A DNA stretch of 64,000 nt. Source: Pelomonas sp. Root1217 (GTDB taxonomy: Bacteria > Pseudomonadota > Gammaproteobacteria > Burkholderiales > Burkholderiaceae_C). The DNA lies in NCBI RefSeq assembly GCF_001425705.1, contig NZ_LMDC01000001.1, positions 248,001 to 312,000 on the forward strand, written 5' to 3'. The notes under the pieces are model-generated. The model searched no databases. It had not been told where the DNA came from and was given only the letters and a program-made list of their open reading frames with translations. The position numbers were made by a program, and so were the translations under genes. Numbering within the stretch: the stretch's first letter is position 1; each line of letters starts with the position of its first letter. Shown piece after piece: positions 49,488 through 58,428 of the stretch.

Positions 49488-49601
49488 CTAACTGCACAGC
49501 GCCAGCATCCCGGCCCACGCGAGTTGCAGGCCCGCGTTCTGCCAAGCGCACCATGCGCCAACCAGGGCCACCAGAGCGAGCAGCAACCAGCGCACCGTCA
49601 T
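49488..49601 (-). CDS. Very small membrane protein
   Basis: 37 residues starting at an ATG that overlaps the MFS stop (ATGA). One hydrophobic segment (WLLLALVALVGAWCAW) covers residues 5-20, and a second partly hydrophobic stretch follows. Too short to classify. Position after the MFS gene suggests co-translation. It converges with the GGDEF-EAL gene, leaving one base between the stops. Confidence 0.5.
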   Translation of the reverse strand: MTVRWLLLALVALVGAWCAWQNAGLQLAWAGMLALCS

Positions 49602-50839
49602 GCCAGCACCGGCCGACCGGTGTGCTCGACGGACTGGTCGCGGATGGGCAGGTGCAGCAGCACGGAAGCCACGCCCAAGCCCACCGAGATGAACCACATC
49701 CACGCATAGGACCGCGTTGCGTCATACACCAGGCCACCCAGCCAGGCGCCCAGGAAACCGCCGAGCTGGTGGCCCAGGAACACCAGGCCGAATAAGGTGC
49801 CGATGTAGCGCACGCCGAAGATCTGCGCGATGACGCCGCTGGTCAGCGGCACGGTGCCCAGCCACGTGGCGCCCATGACCAGCGCGAAGCCGTACAGCGA
49901 GGCATTGCTGAGCGGCAGCGCCATGAAGAGCAGCATGGCCACCGTCCTGACCGCATACAGCCCAGCCAGCAGGTACTTGCGGCGGTACAGGTCGCCCAGG
50001 CGGCCGCAGACATAGGTGCCCACGGCGTTGGCGGCGGCGATCAGCGCGATGGCGTTGACGCCGGCGGACGCGTCCATGCCCGCATCCTGGAGGTAGGCCG
50101 GCAGATGCGCGCCCAGGAAGGCGAGCTGGAAGCCGCAGCTCAGGAAGCCGAGGTTCAGCAGCCAGAAGCCGCTGTGCCCCAGGGCCGTGCCCACCACCGA
50201 CCGAGGCGAAGCGCCTGCGTCCATCGCACCCACCGCGCCGGCCTCCGTGCGAGCTCTCCTGTCGTCCAGGCACCAGGCCGTGGCGGCGGACAGTGCGATG
50301 ACGGCGGCCATCGCCTGCAGTGTGCGTGACCAGCCCAGCCCGTCGATGCCAACCTGACACAGCGGCACGAGCATGAACTGGATCAGCCCGCCGATGGCGC
50401 CGGCCACGCCCTGAGCCGTGCCGCGCGAGGCCGCCGGCACCAGACGCGACAAGGCGCCATAGACCACCGCGAAGGTCGTGCCCGTCAATGCCACGCCCAC
50501 CACCAGGCCCGCGCCCAGCGCCAGCATCGTGGTGGACGGCGCCCAGGCCTCGATCACCAGTCCCGCGGCATAGAGCAGGCAGCCGGCAGCGATGACCTGG
50601 CCGGTGCCGCGCCGGTCCGCCAGATAGCCGGCCAGGGGCTGCACGGCGCCCCACACCAGCACCTGCAGGCCCAGCGCGAACGAAAAGCTCGTCCGGCCCC
50701 AGCCATGCTCCGCCAGCAGCGGCAGCATGAACAGCCCCTGCACGTGGCGCGTGCCCATGGACAGGCCCAGCACGATGCCGGCGCAGGCCAGCAGCAGCGT
50801 GGGCGGCACGGGAGAGGAGGCGGGTGGCTTGAGGGGCAT
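49598..50839 (-). CDS. MFS transporter
   Basis: 413 residues with about 12 membrane helices (for example LLLACAGIVLGLSMG, LALGAGLVVGVALTG, FLGHQLGGFLGAWLGGLVYDA). The A-motif-like loop GYLADRRGTG lies between helices 2 and 3. This pattern fits an oxalate/formate or monocarboxylate-type subfamily, although the substrate is not assignable. It is downstream of the LysR gene at 50929 on the same strand, so that regulator or its neighbour may control it. Confidence 0.9.
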   Translation of the reverse strand: MPLKPPASSPVPPTLLLACAGIVLGLSMGTRHVQGLFMLPLLAEHGWGRTSFSFALGLQVLVWGAVQPLAGYLADRRGTGQVIAAGCLLYAAGLVIEAWAPSTTMLALGAGLVVGVALTGTTFAVVYGALSRLVPAASRGTAQGVAGAIGGLIQFMLVPLCQVGIDGLGWSRTLQAMAAVIALSAATAWCLDDRRARTEAGAVGAMDAGASPRSVVGTALGHSGFWLLNLGFLSCGFQLAFLGAHLPAYLQDAGMDASAGVNAIALIAAANAVGTYVCGRLGDLYRRKYLLAGLYAVRTVAMLLFMALPLSNASLYGFALVMGATWLGTVPLTSGVIAQIFGVRYIGTLFGLVFLGHQLGGFLGAWLGGLVYDATRSYAWMWFISVGLGVASVLLHLPIRDQSVEHTGRPVLA

Positions 50840-50928
50840 GGCGAGCAGGTGTGGAGGGCGGGAACCCCCATGGTCCTGATCTCTGCATGCCGTGGGCTGA
50901 AGCCTGGCCCCGCGCCGCGCAGCCGCGC

Positions 50929-51873
50929 TCAGCTGACGTTCTTTTCGGCGGCCTGTTCCGCCAGCCAGTGCACGAAGGCCTGCAGCGGCGCTCGCTCGGC
51001 CCGCTCCCGCCACAGCACGGCCTGGTAGGCCTTGCCCGGCGCCGCATGCGTGCCCACCCGGCGCAGTTGGCCGTTGGCGATCTTGGCGCCCAGCAAGCGC
51101 GACGGCGCGATCACCAGGCCCAGGCCCTGGCAGGCGGCCTCGATGGCCAGGTGCAGGTCGTTGCAGCTCAGCAACGGGTCGACGCTCGCGAGCGCTGGGT
51201 CGATGGTGACCAGCCACTGGCGCCAACTGGCCACCGGGTGCTCCACGAGCGGCAGCAGCCGAGCGATCTCGCCGGGTGAGAGCCCATCGGCGCGGGCTGC
51301 CAGGGCCGGCGCCGCGGCGGCAATGTGCTCGTCGGTCCACAGCGGCACGGCCAGCATGTCCTCGTCCACGCTGCCACCGTAGCGCAGCCCGATGTCCACG
51401 CCGCCGTCCTTGAGCGACTGGAACTTCGCCGTGGAGGTGAGGATCACGTCGATGCGCGGGTGGCGTTGCGCGAATAGCCCCAGGCGCGGTGCCAGCCAGA
51501 GTCGTGCCAGGGCTTGCGAGGCGGTCACGTGCAGTTGGGCCCGGCCTACGGGCAAGCGCTCGTACAGCCCATCGCGCAGCCGGTGGGCAAAGGCCTGCAC
51601 CGCATGGAAGTAGTGTTCGCCCGCGTCCGTCAGTTGCACCGCCGGCGCCAGCTGGCGCACCAGCTTCACGCCGAGGCGCGCCTCCAGCGCGGCGATGGAC
51701 TGCGTCAGCGCGGCCGCCGACAGCCGCAGCTCGCCAGCGGCCCTGGTCAGGCTGAGATGGCGCGCCGTGGCCTCGAAAGCCTGGACGCAATGCAGCGGGG
51801 GCGGGCTCAGCGACGCTGCACCGCGTGGACCGACCGTCTGACGAGCGCCCTGCATCCAGATAATCTTAGCCAT
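50929..51873 (-). CDS. LysR-family transcriptional regulator (GcvA-like)
   Basis: 314 residues from ATG 51873, or 308 from ATG 51855. The winged helix-turn-helix is LHCVQAFEATARHLSLTRAA followed by LRLSAAALTQSIAALEARLG and VKLVRQLAPAVQLTDAGEHY. The effector domain contains VDIGLRYGG and the usual beta-alpha folds. GcvA-type regulators often control amino-acid or transport genes. Its start codon overlaps, on the opposite strand, the start codon of another LysR gene (51872), leaving no normal promoter region if the first ATGs are used. Confidence 0.88.
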   Translation of the reverse strand: MAKIIWMQGARQTVGPRGAASLSPPPLHCVQAFEATARHLSLTRAAGELRLSAAALTQSIAALEARLGVKLVRQLAPAVQLTDAGEHYFHAVQAFAHRLRDGLYERLPVGRAQLHVTASQALARLWLAPRLGLFAQRHPRIDVILTSTAKFQSLKDGGVDIGLRYGGSVDEDMLAVPLWTDEHIAAAAPALAARADGLSPGEIARLLPLVEHPVASWRQWLVTIDPALASVDPLLSCNDLHLAIEAACQGLGLVIAPSRLLGAKIANGQLRRVGTHAAPGKAYQAVLWRERAERAPLQAFVHWLAEQAAEKNVS

Positions 51874-52813
51874 GCCGACATCCAGGCGCACCGCCACGCC
51901 GACCGCTGCCGTCGTGCCTCCGGCCAGCGTGCCGGACCTGCCGATGCACGAACTGCTGGCGCTCGAGGCGGTGTTCCGGCTTGGGTCCGTGCAGGCGGCC
52001 GCCGAGGCGCTGCACGTCACGCCGTCGGGCGTCAGCCACCGCATCGCCAGCCTGGAGCAGCGCATTGGCAGCCCGCTGCTGCGCCGCCGCGGGCGCGGGG
52101 TGGTGCTGACGGAGCTGGCCGAGTCCTGTGTCGCCGCCATCAGCCCGGGCCTGGTGGCCTTCGCTGCCGCCACGCAGGCGCTGCTGGATCGCGAGCACCG
52201 GGTCATCCGCATCGCGACCGCCGCCGCCATCGGCGTGGCCTGGCTGCTCCCGCGATTGCAGCGTTATGCCCAGCTGCACCCCGAGGCGCGCTTCGAGCTG
52301 CTGACCGTGGCGACGGCCGATGAACTGGCGACCGACCGCTGGGACCTGCTCATCCACTACGGCAACGCGCCGCGCCGGGGCGCACGGCGCGGCACACTGT
52401 TCCAGGAGACGCTGATCCAGGTCGGCGCGCCCGTGCCGGCCAAGCAGACCGGGCCGCGCCCCTTGCTGCGCCTGAGCCAGCTCGACCTTGCCGGCCCTGC
52501 CGCCGAGCGCCGCAGCACGCGCGGCGACGCTCATCATGCGCAACTCGTCTTCGACGACGCGCTGGCCATGCTGGAGGCTGCGTCAGCCGGTGCGGGCCTG
52601 GCCTGGGCCACCGAAACCGCCGCACGCCCCTACCTTGCGCAAGGGCGCCTCGTGCGGTCCAGCCCCGACGATCGCGAGGGCCTGCGCTATACGGCGGACC
52701 TGTCGGAGGCCGGTCAGCTCAAGCCGCTGGCGGCGGCGTTTTATGCGTGGTTGCTGGAGCATGTGGGCGAAGGCCAGGGCGGAGCGGTGACGCCCGGTTG
52801 CACGAAAAAATAG
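51872..52813 (+). CDS. LysR-family transcriptional regulator
   Basis: 313 residues from ATG 51872, but homology starts near MHELLALEAV (ATG 51944), so a shorter start is possible. The DNA-binding helix-turn-helix is LGSVQAAAEALHVTPSGVSHRIASLEQRIG and the effector-binding part contains WDLLIHYGNAPRRGA. It is head-to-head with the LysR gene at 50929. The lipoxygenase gene follows 70 bases after its stop, so it may control that enzyme. Confidence 0.85.
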   Translation: MPTSRRTATPTAAVVPPASVPDLPMHELLALEAVFRLGSVQAAAEALHVTPSGVSHRIASLEQRIGSPLLRRRGRGVVLTELAESCVAAISPGLVAFAAATQALLDREHRVIRIATAAAIGVAWLLPRLQRYAQLHPEARFELLTVATADELATDRWDLLIHYGNAPRRGARRGTLFQETLIQVGAPVPAKQTGPRPLLRLSQLDLAGPAAERRSTRGDAHHAQLVFDDALAMLEAASAGAGLAWATETAARPYLAQGRLVRSSPDDREGLRYTADLSEAGQLKPLAAAFYAWLLEHVGEGQGGAVTPGCTKK

Positions 52814-52883
52814 ATGCGCCCGCCGCGCGGCGTGCTTCCTGGCTAGGCTGATGGGCAAACCGGCCCCTGATCGGACCCCAACA

Positions 52884-54863
52884 ATGAAGCGCAGAGACAT
52901 CCTCCACTGGGCCACGTCGGCAGGCGCCTTGAACGTGATCGGCAGCGCAGCCACCTCAGCCTCGGCGGCCGTGCCTGTCACCAAGCCCGTGCTGCCGCAG
53001 AAGGCGGACCTGATCAGCGCCACGGCGCGGCGGCTGCAGCTCGTCACGCAGCAGGCGCAATACCTGTGGACCGAGTCTCACCGTAACCTCGCCGGCGTGC
53101 CCATGGCAGCCGCGGTGCCCGCGGGCGAGTCGCCCACGCTGGAGCATCAGCTCAGGACCTCAGCGCTCGCGATGGAGGCAGTCACCAACCTCGCGGCGTC
53201 CATGGCGCCCAGTGCGCTTGCGGCCAGCAGCCTGCCGACGCTGCAGGCCTTGCGCAGCCGGCTCGCGGCCACACAGGCCAGTTTCGACAGCCTGCCTGCG
53301 GCCGAGCTCACGCCGCTGGCCAATCTCACGGCGACGGTGGGCGGCATCGCAACGCAGCTCCAGCAGATCCACTACCAGCTCACCGTGCGGGTCTCCACGG
53401 CACCTCAGCCCAAGACGGTGGCGCAGTACGACGCACTGTTCGTGACGCTGGACAAGCCAGCGATAGCGAGCCAGCTGCATGACGACGACACCTTCGCGTA
53501 CATGCGTGTGGGCGGGCCCAACCCCATGCTGATCCGGCAGGTGGCTGCGCTGCCGGCCAAGTTCCCGCTGAGCGATGCGCAATACCGCCAGGCGATGGGT
53601 GGTGAGGGCAACAACGACAGCCTGCTCGACGCCGCCGGCAGTGGCCGGCTCTACCTGCTGGACTATGAAAGCCTGGGCGGCATGGCGCCGGCCGGCCCGG
53701 TGAACAAGCCGCTGACGGGCGCCGGCTACGGCTATGCGCCCATCGCGCTGTTCGCGCGCCCCCAGGCCGGCCGCTCGCTGGTGCCGGTCGCCATCCAGGG
53801 CGGGCAGGACCCGGCCCTCAGCCCCCTGGTGCTGCGGGCCACCGATCCGGCCAACGCCAACGCCTACTGGGCGTGGCAGTCGGCCAAGACCGCGGTGCAG
53901 GTGGCCGACTTCAACTACCACGAAATGTTCGTGCACCTGGGCCGAACGCACCTGATGTCCGAGGCCTTCGCGATGGCCACGCAGCGCCAGCTCGCGGTCG
54001 TGCACCCGCTGAACCGGCTGCTCGCGCCCCACCTCGAGGGCACGCTGTTCATCAACGATGCGGCCGCGCTGGTCATCATGGGGCCGCTCACCACGGGCGA
54101 CACCATCCTGGCCGCGTCCATCGAGACGCTGCAGCGCGAATGCGGCCGTGATCGCCTGGCCTTCGACTTCTACGACAACATGCTGCCGAACGATCTGCGC
54201 GCACGCGGCGTGGATGACGCCGGTCGGCTGCCGGACTACCCCTACCGCGACGACGCGCTGCTGGTCTGGAATGCCATCCAGCAATGGGTGAGCGAATACC
54301 TCGCCGTGTACTACGCCAGCGACGCCGACGTGACGAGCGACTACGAACTCAAGGCCTGGGCCAGCGAGCTGGCCGTGAGTGGCAAGGTCAAGGGCTTCCG
54401 GCCCATCACCACGCGCAGCCAGCTCGCCTTGGTGGTGACGGCCATCATCTTCAATGCCAGCGCCCAGCACGCGGCCGTCAACTTCCCGCAGTCCTCGTTG
54501 ATGACCTACGCCCCGTTCTACGCCGGCATGGGCGGCGCGTGGGCGCCTGCCGGCGCGGTGGGGCAGAGCGAGGCCACCTGGTCGCAGATGCTGCCCAGCC
54601 GGCTGGCGGCGCAGGAGCAGATCCTGCTGTTCCACATCCTCGGCGGCGTGTACTACCGCATGCTGGGCGAATACCGCGACAACGTGCCCCCGTACCCGCC
54701 GGTGCTGCTCGACCCCGCCATCACCCGGCCCGGCGGCCCGCTGGAGCGCTTTCGCAGCGCGCTGGCCGGCGTCGAGAACACCATCCGGCAGCGCAACCTG
54801 GCGCGCACGCGGCCGTATGAACACCTCCTGCCGAGCCGCATCCCGTCGAGCACCAACATCTAG
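52884..54863 (+). CDS. Secreted bacterial lipoxygenase
   Basis: 659 residues from ATG 52884, with an RR-containing export signal (MKRRDILHWATSAGALN). The 38-residue lipoxygenase signature is complete: His346, His351, His356, His374 and His383 with the canonical x4-x4-x17-x8 spacing. The distal iron ligands are also present: His529 and Asn533 in AQHAAVNFPQ, and the C-terminal Ile659. These enzymes add oxygen to polyunsaturated fatty acids such as linoleate or arachidonate using non-haem iron. Bacterial members are rare and usually exported (for example LoxA of Pseudomonas aeruginosa). It follows a LysR gene that might regulate it. Confidence 0.92.
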   Translation: MKRRDILHWATSAGALNVIGSAATSASAAVPVTKPVLPQKADLISATARRLQLVTQQAQYLWTESHRNLAGVPMAAAVPAGESPTLEHQLRTSALAMEAVTNLAASMAPSALAASSLPTLQALRSRLAATQASFDSLPAAELTPLANLTATVGGIATQLQQIHYQLTVRVSTAPQPKTVAQYDALFVTLDKPAIASQLHDDDTFAYMRVGGPNPMLIRQVAALPAKFPLSDAQYRQAMGGEGNNDSLLDAAGSGRLYLLDYESLGGMAPAGPVNKPLTGAGYGYAPIALFARPQAGRSLVPVAIQGGQDPALSPLVLRATDPANANAYWAWQSAKTAVQVADFNYHEMFVHLGRTHLMSEAFAMATQRQLAVVHPLNRLLAPHLEGTLFINDAAALVIMGPLTTGDTILAASIETLQRECGRDRLAFDFYDNMLPNDLRARGVDDAGRLPDYPYRDDALLVWNAIQQWVSEYLAVYYASDADVTSDYELKAWASELAVSGKVKGFRPITTRSQLALVVTAIIFNASAQHAAVNFPQSSLMTYAPFYAGMGGAWAPAGAVGQSEATWSQMLPSRLAAQEQILLFHILGGVYYRMLGEYRDNVPPYPPVLLDPAITRPGGPLERFRSALAGVENTIRQRNLARTRPYEHLLPSRIPSSTNI

Positions 54864-54890
54864 AGTGGCGCAAGGCGGGCGTGAACGGCC

Positions 54891-55385
54891 TCAGTTCGAC
54901 CCGTGCCCGTAGCTGAAGGCGCGCGTGATCGTCCAGGCATTGCCCTGCTGGCGCCACAGCATGGTGAACTCGGCGCGGCCCTCGCAGGGATGCGTCGTGC
55001 CGCCCGGCTTGTAGTGGCAGAAGCGATGCTCGCCGCGGGCCAGCGCGCCGAAGCCCTTGATCGGCCATACCTTCAGCGTGCCCGGCACGAGCTCGCGCTG
55101 GAACTTGCCGCAGACATTGGCCCGGGTCTGCGCGATCATCACGTCGCGCGTCCACGTGACGCCGCCGAGGTCGTGATAGAACTCGACGGCAGGGTCGAAG
55201 AAGCTCGCGTATTTGTCGAGCTGGCCGGCTGCCTCGCAATGGTTGAAGGCCTCAAAGGCCGCGGCGTCGAGCGCGGCGATCGTGGCACTGAGATCGGCCT
55301 CGGCCGGCGAGGGCTCCGCCGCGTGGGCGGCCATGGCGACGCCAGCGAGGGTGCACGCGATAAAGCGGTGGCGTAGAGAGTTCAT
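54891..55385 (-). CDS. Secreted NTF2-like protein (SnoaL-type fold)
   Basis: 164 residues with a signal peptide (MNSLRHRFIACTLAGVAMAAHA). The NTF2-like pattern follows: AAFEAFNHCEAAGQLDKYASFFDPAVEFYHD, WTRDVMIAQTRANV, then a strand-rich C-terminus (AEFTMLWRQQGNAWTITRAF). Two cysteines (NVCGKF, HPCEG) could form a disulphide. The function is unknown; the fold hosts varied enzymes and ligand-binding proteins. It converges with the lipoxygenase gene. Confidence 0.75.
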   Translation of the reverse strand: MNSLRHRFIACTLAGVAMAAHAAEPSPAEADLSATIAALDAAAFEAFNHCEAAGQLDKYASFFDPAVEFYHDLGGVTWTRDVMIAQTRANVCGKFQRELVPGTLKVWPIKGFGALARGEHRFCHYKPGGTTHPCEGRAEFTMLWRQQGNAWTITRAFSYGHGSN

Positions 55386-55555
55386 CGGTCTGCCTTGGGG
55401 CGCGTGAAGAAGGCCGCATCCTCGCGAAGGCCTGGCGGCCCCGCCATCATGCCGCGACGGTCGGTGGCCTGGCGCCGACAGGCTGTCGATGGGGCACGAC
55501 GAAACGTGCCGCGCAACGCTCCATCCGTTCGGCAGCGCCACCAAAGCGCCTCGCG

Positions 55556-55948
55556 CTATGGCTTGGCTCCGAGCACAACCGGCACCGTGTCGATCAAGCG
55601 GCGAGACACCACCATGGGCAAGGTCGATTCAAAGAACTTTCTGAAATGCGCGGTCTGGATGTGCTGTGCGTATGCTTGCTCGTCTGCGTAGATCTCGAAG
55701 ACGCGTATGTGAGTCGGACGTTCCCGTTCAGCCACGGCGTAGAGGGCCAGGACTTTGGGCTCGATCCGCACCGCGGCTTCAACGCCCTCCGCGATGGCAG
55801 CCTTGAAAGCCTCGAGTTGCGCCGGATCAATCTCGAGCTCGGCGATTCTGATGAAGGGCATCTTCGACTCCACGGCGGTTGCGCTGCCCGGAAGGGCCAG
55901 CATGGAAAGTGTCGACGCGACGGCAATCGCGGCGGCGCGCGTGCTCAT
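55556..55948 (-). CDS. Exported antibiotic biosynthesis monooxygenase-like protein
   Basis: 130 residues from MSTRAAAIAVAST, with a signal peptide ending near GSATA. The rest is a ferredoxin-like ABM domain: FIRIAELEIDPAQLEAFKAAIAEGVEAAV, VLALYAVAERERPTHIRVFEIYADEQAYAQHI (pieces), then HFRKFFESTLPMV. Such domains form dimeric quinol monooxygenases that need no cofactor. An exported form is less common; it may act on quinones or phenols in the periplasm. Confidence 0.75.
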   Translation of the reverse strand: MSTRAAAIAVASTLSMLALPGSATAVESKMPFIRIAELEIDPAQLEAFKAAIAEGVEAAVRIEPKVLALYAVAERERPTHIRVFEIYADEQAYAQHIQTAHFRKFFESTLPMVVSRRLIDTVPVVLGAKP

Positions 55949-56152
55949 GAGTGACGGCTTGCGATTCCACACGGCGTCCATCCCTTCTGTCGGCGTTCTG
56001 CCTGCGCGTTCAACGCTCGGAACTCATGTCAGCGGGCGGCCCTCAGCGGACTGAAATCGTAGGTGGCCACCCGCGATGCCATTGGAGAAGGAAAGTCGCG
56101 GCTGATGTGCCGCCACTTCTACAAGGCCTGACCTTCAAGCGCTCAAGAGGCG

Positions 56153-57061
56153 CTAGCCTTCGACGGCGCCTGGAAGCCTGGACACCAACGTGTCGATCGC
56201 CAGGCGCAGACGCAAGGGCATGTGCTGGCTGACCGGCCACAGCGCATGGCATTCAACCGACGCATGCGGACGCTCCTCGAAGAGCGCGATGAGGCGACCG
56301 TCTTGCAGACTGTCCCGAACGAGCCAATGCGGCAGCCATGCGATCCCGAGCCCGGCGGCAGCCGCGTCGGCGACGACGGCAAGGTCATCAAAACGGAAAC
56401 GGGAACTCAAGGTGACCTCGATCAACTTGCCTTCGACGTCCGGCAGCGTCCAGGGCTGCACATAGTCGGCCCGCCAATACAGCAAGGCGTCATGCCCATC
56501 GAAGGACTGGGTGTCGGCCGGATGGCCGCGAGCCGCGAGGTAGTGCGGCGAGGCGCACAACACCTTTCTCTGGCTACTCAGCCGGCGGCTGCGAAGCTGC
56601 CCCGTCGCCGGCCCCAACTTGCCATTGCGGATCGCGAGATCGATGCGCTCGGCAATGATGTCCGTCGGGCGGTCGCTGAAACACAGGTCGAGTTCCAGAT
56701 TCGGGTGTTCGCGCGCGAGTTCCAGCAGGATGGGTGCCACGCAAAGCCGACCGAAGAGCACGGGCATCGCGACGCGCAGCCGCCCGCTGACCTCTTGCCG
56801 GCCGGATTCAAGCAGCGCCTCCGCTTCGCGGAGCTCATCCATGGCGCGAACGCAGCGCTCGTAATAGATCTGGCCGTCTTCGGTCAGGCTCAGCGCCCGC
56901 GTCGTGCGGTGAAAGAGCCGCACGCCCAGCCGGGTTTCGAGCCGTGCAATGGCCTTGGCGACAGCGGAACGCGTCAACGCCAGCCGCTCTGCGGCGCGCG
57001 CAAAACCACCGGCATCCACCGTTTCCACAAAAACCGCCACGCCGTCGAGTCTGTCCAGCAT
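56153..57061 (-). CDS. LysR-family transcriptional regulator of the 57196-60175 operon
   Basis: 302 residues. The winged helix-turn-helix is FVETVDAGGFARAAERLALTRSAVAKAIARLE (pieces) followed by LGVRLFHRTTRALSLTEDG. The effector domain has ERIDLAIRNGKL and ends with LRLAIDTLVSRLPG. It is divergent from the operon starting at 57196. The gap between them contains a TTAAT/ATTAA inverted pair (57100-57104 and 57118-57122) that fits a LysR binding box. Confidence 0.9.
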   Translation of the reverse strand: MLDRLDGVAVFVETVDAGGFARAAERLALTRSAVAKAIARLETRLGVRLFHRTTRALSLTEDGQIYYERCVRAMDELREAEALLESGRQEVSGRLRVAMPVLFGRLCVAPILLELAREHPNLELDLCFSDRPTDIIAERIDLAIRNGKLGPATGQLRSRRLSSQRKVLCASPHYLAARGHPADTQSFDGHDALLYWRADYVQPWTLPDVEGKLIEVTLSSRFRFDDLAVVADAAAAGLGIAWLPHWLVRDSLQDGRLIALFEERPHASVECHALWPVSQHMPLRLRLAIDTLVSRLPGAVEG

Positions 57062-57099
57062 CGTTCTATTGTCGAATTTTGGGAATCATAACCAAGACG

Positions 57100-57122
57100 T
57101 TAATGCGCCACTGACGAATTAA
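57100..57122. promoter_or_regulatory. Candidate LysR operator
   Basis: TTAAT and ATTAA arms with a 13-base spacer in the 134-base divergent gap between the LysR gene and the catabolic-looking operon. The T-N11-A-like symmetry suits LysR regulators. Confidence 0.4.
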
Positions 57123-57195
57123 TGGAAACCGTAGCATGCCGCGAGCGTCCCGCCACGGGGACCGGCCTGACCCGTTCTTCTACAAAAGACCACTC

Positions 57196-57495
57196 ATGAA
57201 ACTGCTTTGCCTCGACATCCCCCAGCCCAGCGCCACGCTGGAACAGTACCAACCGCACCTGCACGGCGAAGCCCGCCACGGTTGGCAGCTCTACAAGAGC
57301 GGCATCGTCCGTGACATCTATTTCCGCCAGGACCGCCCGGGCGTCGCCATCCTCGCCGAGGCCGAGTCCGTCGAAGCCGCCAGGAAGGCCCTGGCCGAGT
57401 TCCCGTTGGCCAAGGCCGGCCTCATCGGCTGGGACGTCATCCCGCTGGGCCCGTTCCTGAACTGGGAAATGCTTTTCGCCGCCGGCAACGCCTGA
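57196..57495 (+). CDS. Small ferredoxin-like-fold protein, putative isomerase or YciI-like
   Basis: 99 residues from MKLLCLDIPQP; ATG 57136 adds an unlikely N-terminus. The pattern of strand-helix-strand repeats (LIGWDVIPLG at the end and EAESVEAARKALAEFPLAKAG in the middle) resembles muconolactone-isomerase or YciI-like dimeric folds. It could catalyse a small rearrangement in the pathway encoded by the next three genes. It lies 6 bases before the hydrolase gene. Confidence 0.6.
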   Translation: MKLLCLDIPQPSATLEQYQPHLHGEARHGWQLYKSGIVRDIYFRQDRPGVAILAEAESVEAARKALAEFPLAKAGLIGWDVIPLGPFLNWEMLFAAGNA

Positions 57496-57501
57496 TTCGC
57501 G

Positions 57502-58413
57502 ATGCTCCAAGCCGTCTCGTTTCCGAATCGAGCAATCCAGCTCTCAGGGCACCTTCACCTGCCGGACGACTTCCGGGAGGACAGGCAATACCCCGCCCTC
57601 GTCGGCATTCACCCCGCCGGCGGCGTGAAGGAACAGACGATAGGCCTGTATGCCAGGAGGCTGGCGGCGCATGGCTTCGTCGTTGTCGTCTTCGACGCGT
57701 CCTACCAAGGTGCGAGCGGCGGCGAGCCCCGCCTGCTGGAGGACCCGTCGGCGCGCGTGGAAGATGCCCGCGCTGCCGCCGACTTTCTCTCGACGCTGCC
57801 CTACGTCGACGTGGAGCGCATGGGGGTCTTTGGCGTTTGCGCCGGCGGCGGCTACGCGCTCGCCGTCGCCCAGTCGGAGCGCCGCTTCAAGGCGGTGGGC
57901 GTGGTCAGCGCCACGCCGATGGGCGAGGCAGCCAGGACCATTGTTGGCAACCCCATCCCCGTTGCTGCCTTGATCGGCACCCTGCAAGCGGCGGCGCAGC
58001 AGCGCACGGCCGAAGCCAGGGGTGCAGAGCCGCTCTACGCGCCATTCGTTCCCGAGCAGTTGGAAGACATCGACGACAACACGCCGACCTTTCTTCGCGA
58101 AGCCTACGATTACTACCGCACACCGCGGGGCCAGCACCCCAACGCCAAGGGCCGCTTCCTGATGACCAGCCTGGACAAGATGCTGGCCTTCACGGTCTTC
58201 CACCTGATTCCGGATCTGCTGACCCAGCCGCTGCTGCTGATTGCCGGGAGCATCGCCGACACCAAGGTCTACAGCGAGCAGGCGTTCGCACTGTCGAAAG
58301 GCCCGAAAGAGCTGTTCGTCATCGAAGGCGCCACCCACGTTGCGCTCTACGACCGGCCTGAGTACGTGGATCAGGCGATTGCCAAGCTCGCCTCCTTCTT
58401 CAGCAACCTGTGA
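57502..58413 (+). CDS. Alpha/beta hydrolase, dienelactone-hydrolase-like with Cys nucleophile
   Basis: 303 residues. An alpha/beta-hydrolase core is visible: PALVGIHPAGGVKEQ (oxyanion hole region), FVVVVFDASYQGASGG, and the nucleophile elbow GVCAGGGYA with Cys113 in place of the usual Ser. The C-terminal His lies in GATHVALYDRP. A Cys nucleophile is the hallmark of dienelactone hydrolases, which open lactones in aromatic breakdown. The protein is longer than classical DLH (about 235 residues) because of an insertion near residues 160-230. Confidence 0.82.
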   Translation: MLQAVSFPNRAIQLSGHLHLPDDFREDRQYPALVGIHPAGGVKEQTIGLYARRLAAHGFVVVVFDASYQGASGGEPRLLEDPSARVEDARAAADFLSTLPYVDVERMGVFGVCAGGGYALAVAQSERRFKAVGVVSATPMGEAARTIVGNPIPVAALIGTLQAAAQQRTAEARGAEPLYAPFVPEQLEDIDDNTPTFLREAYDYYRTPRGQHPNAKGRFLMTSLDKMLAFTVFHLIPDLLTQPLLLIAGSIADTKVYSEQAFALSKGPKELFVIEGATHVALYDRPEYVDQAIAKLASFFSNL

Positions 58414-58428
58414 TCACAGCCCTCACCC

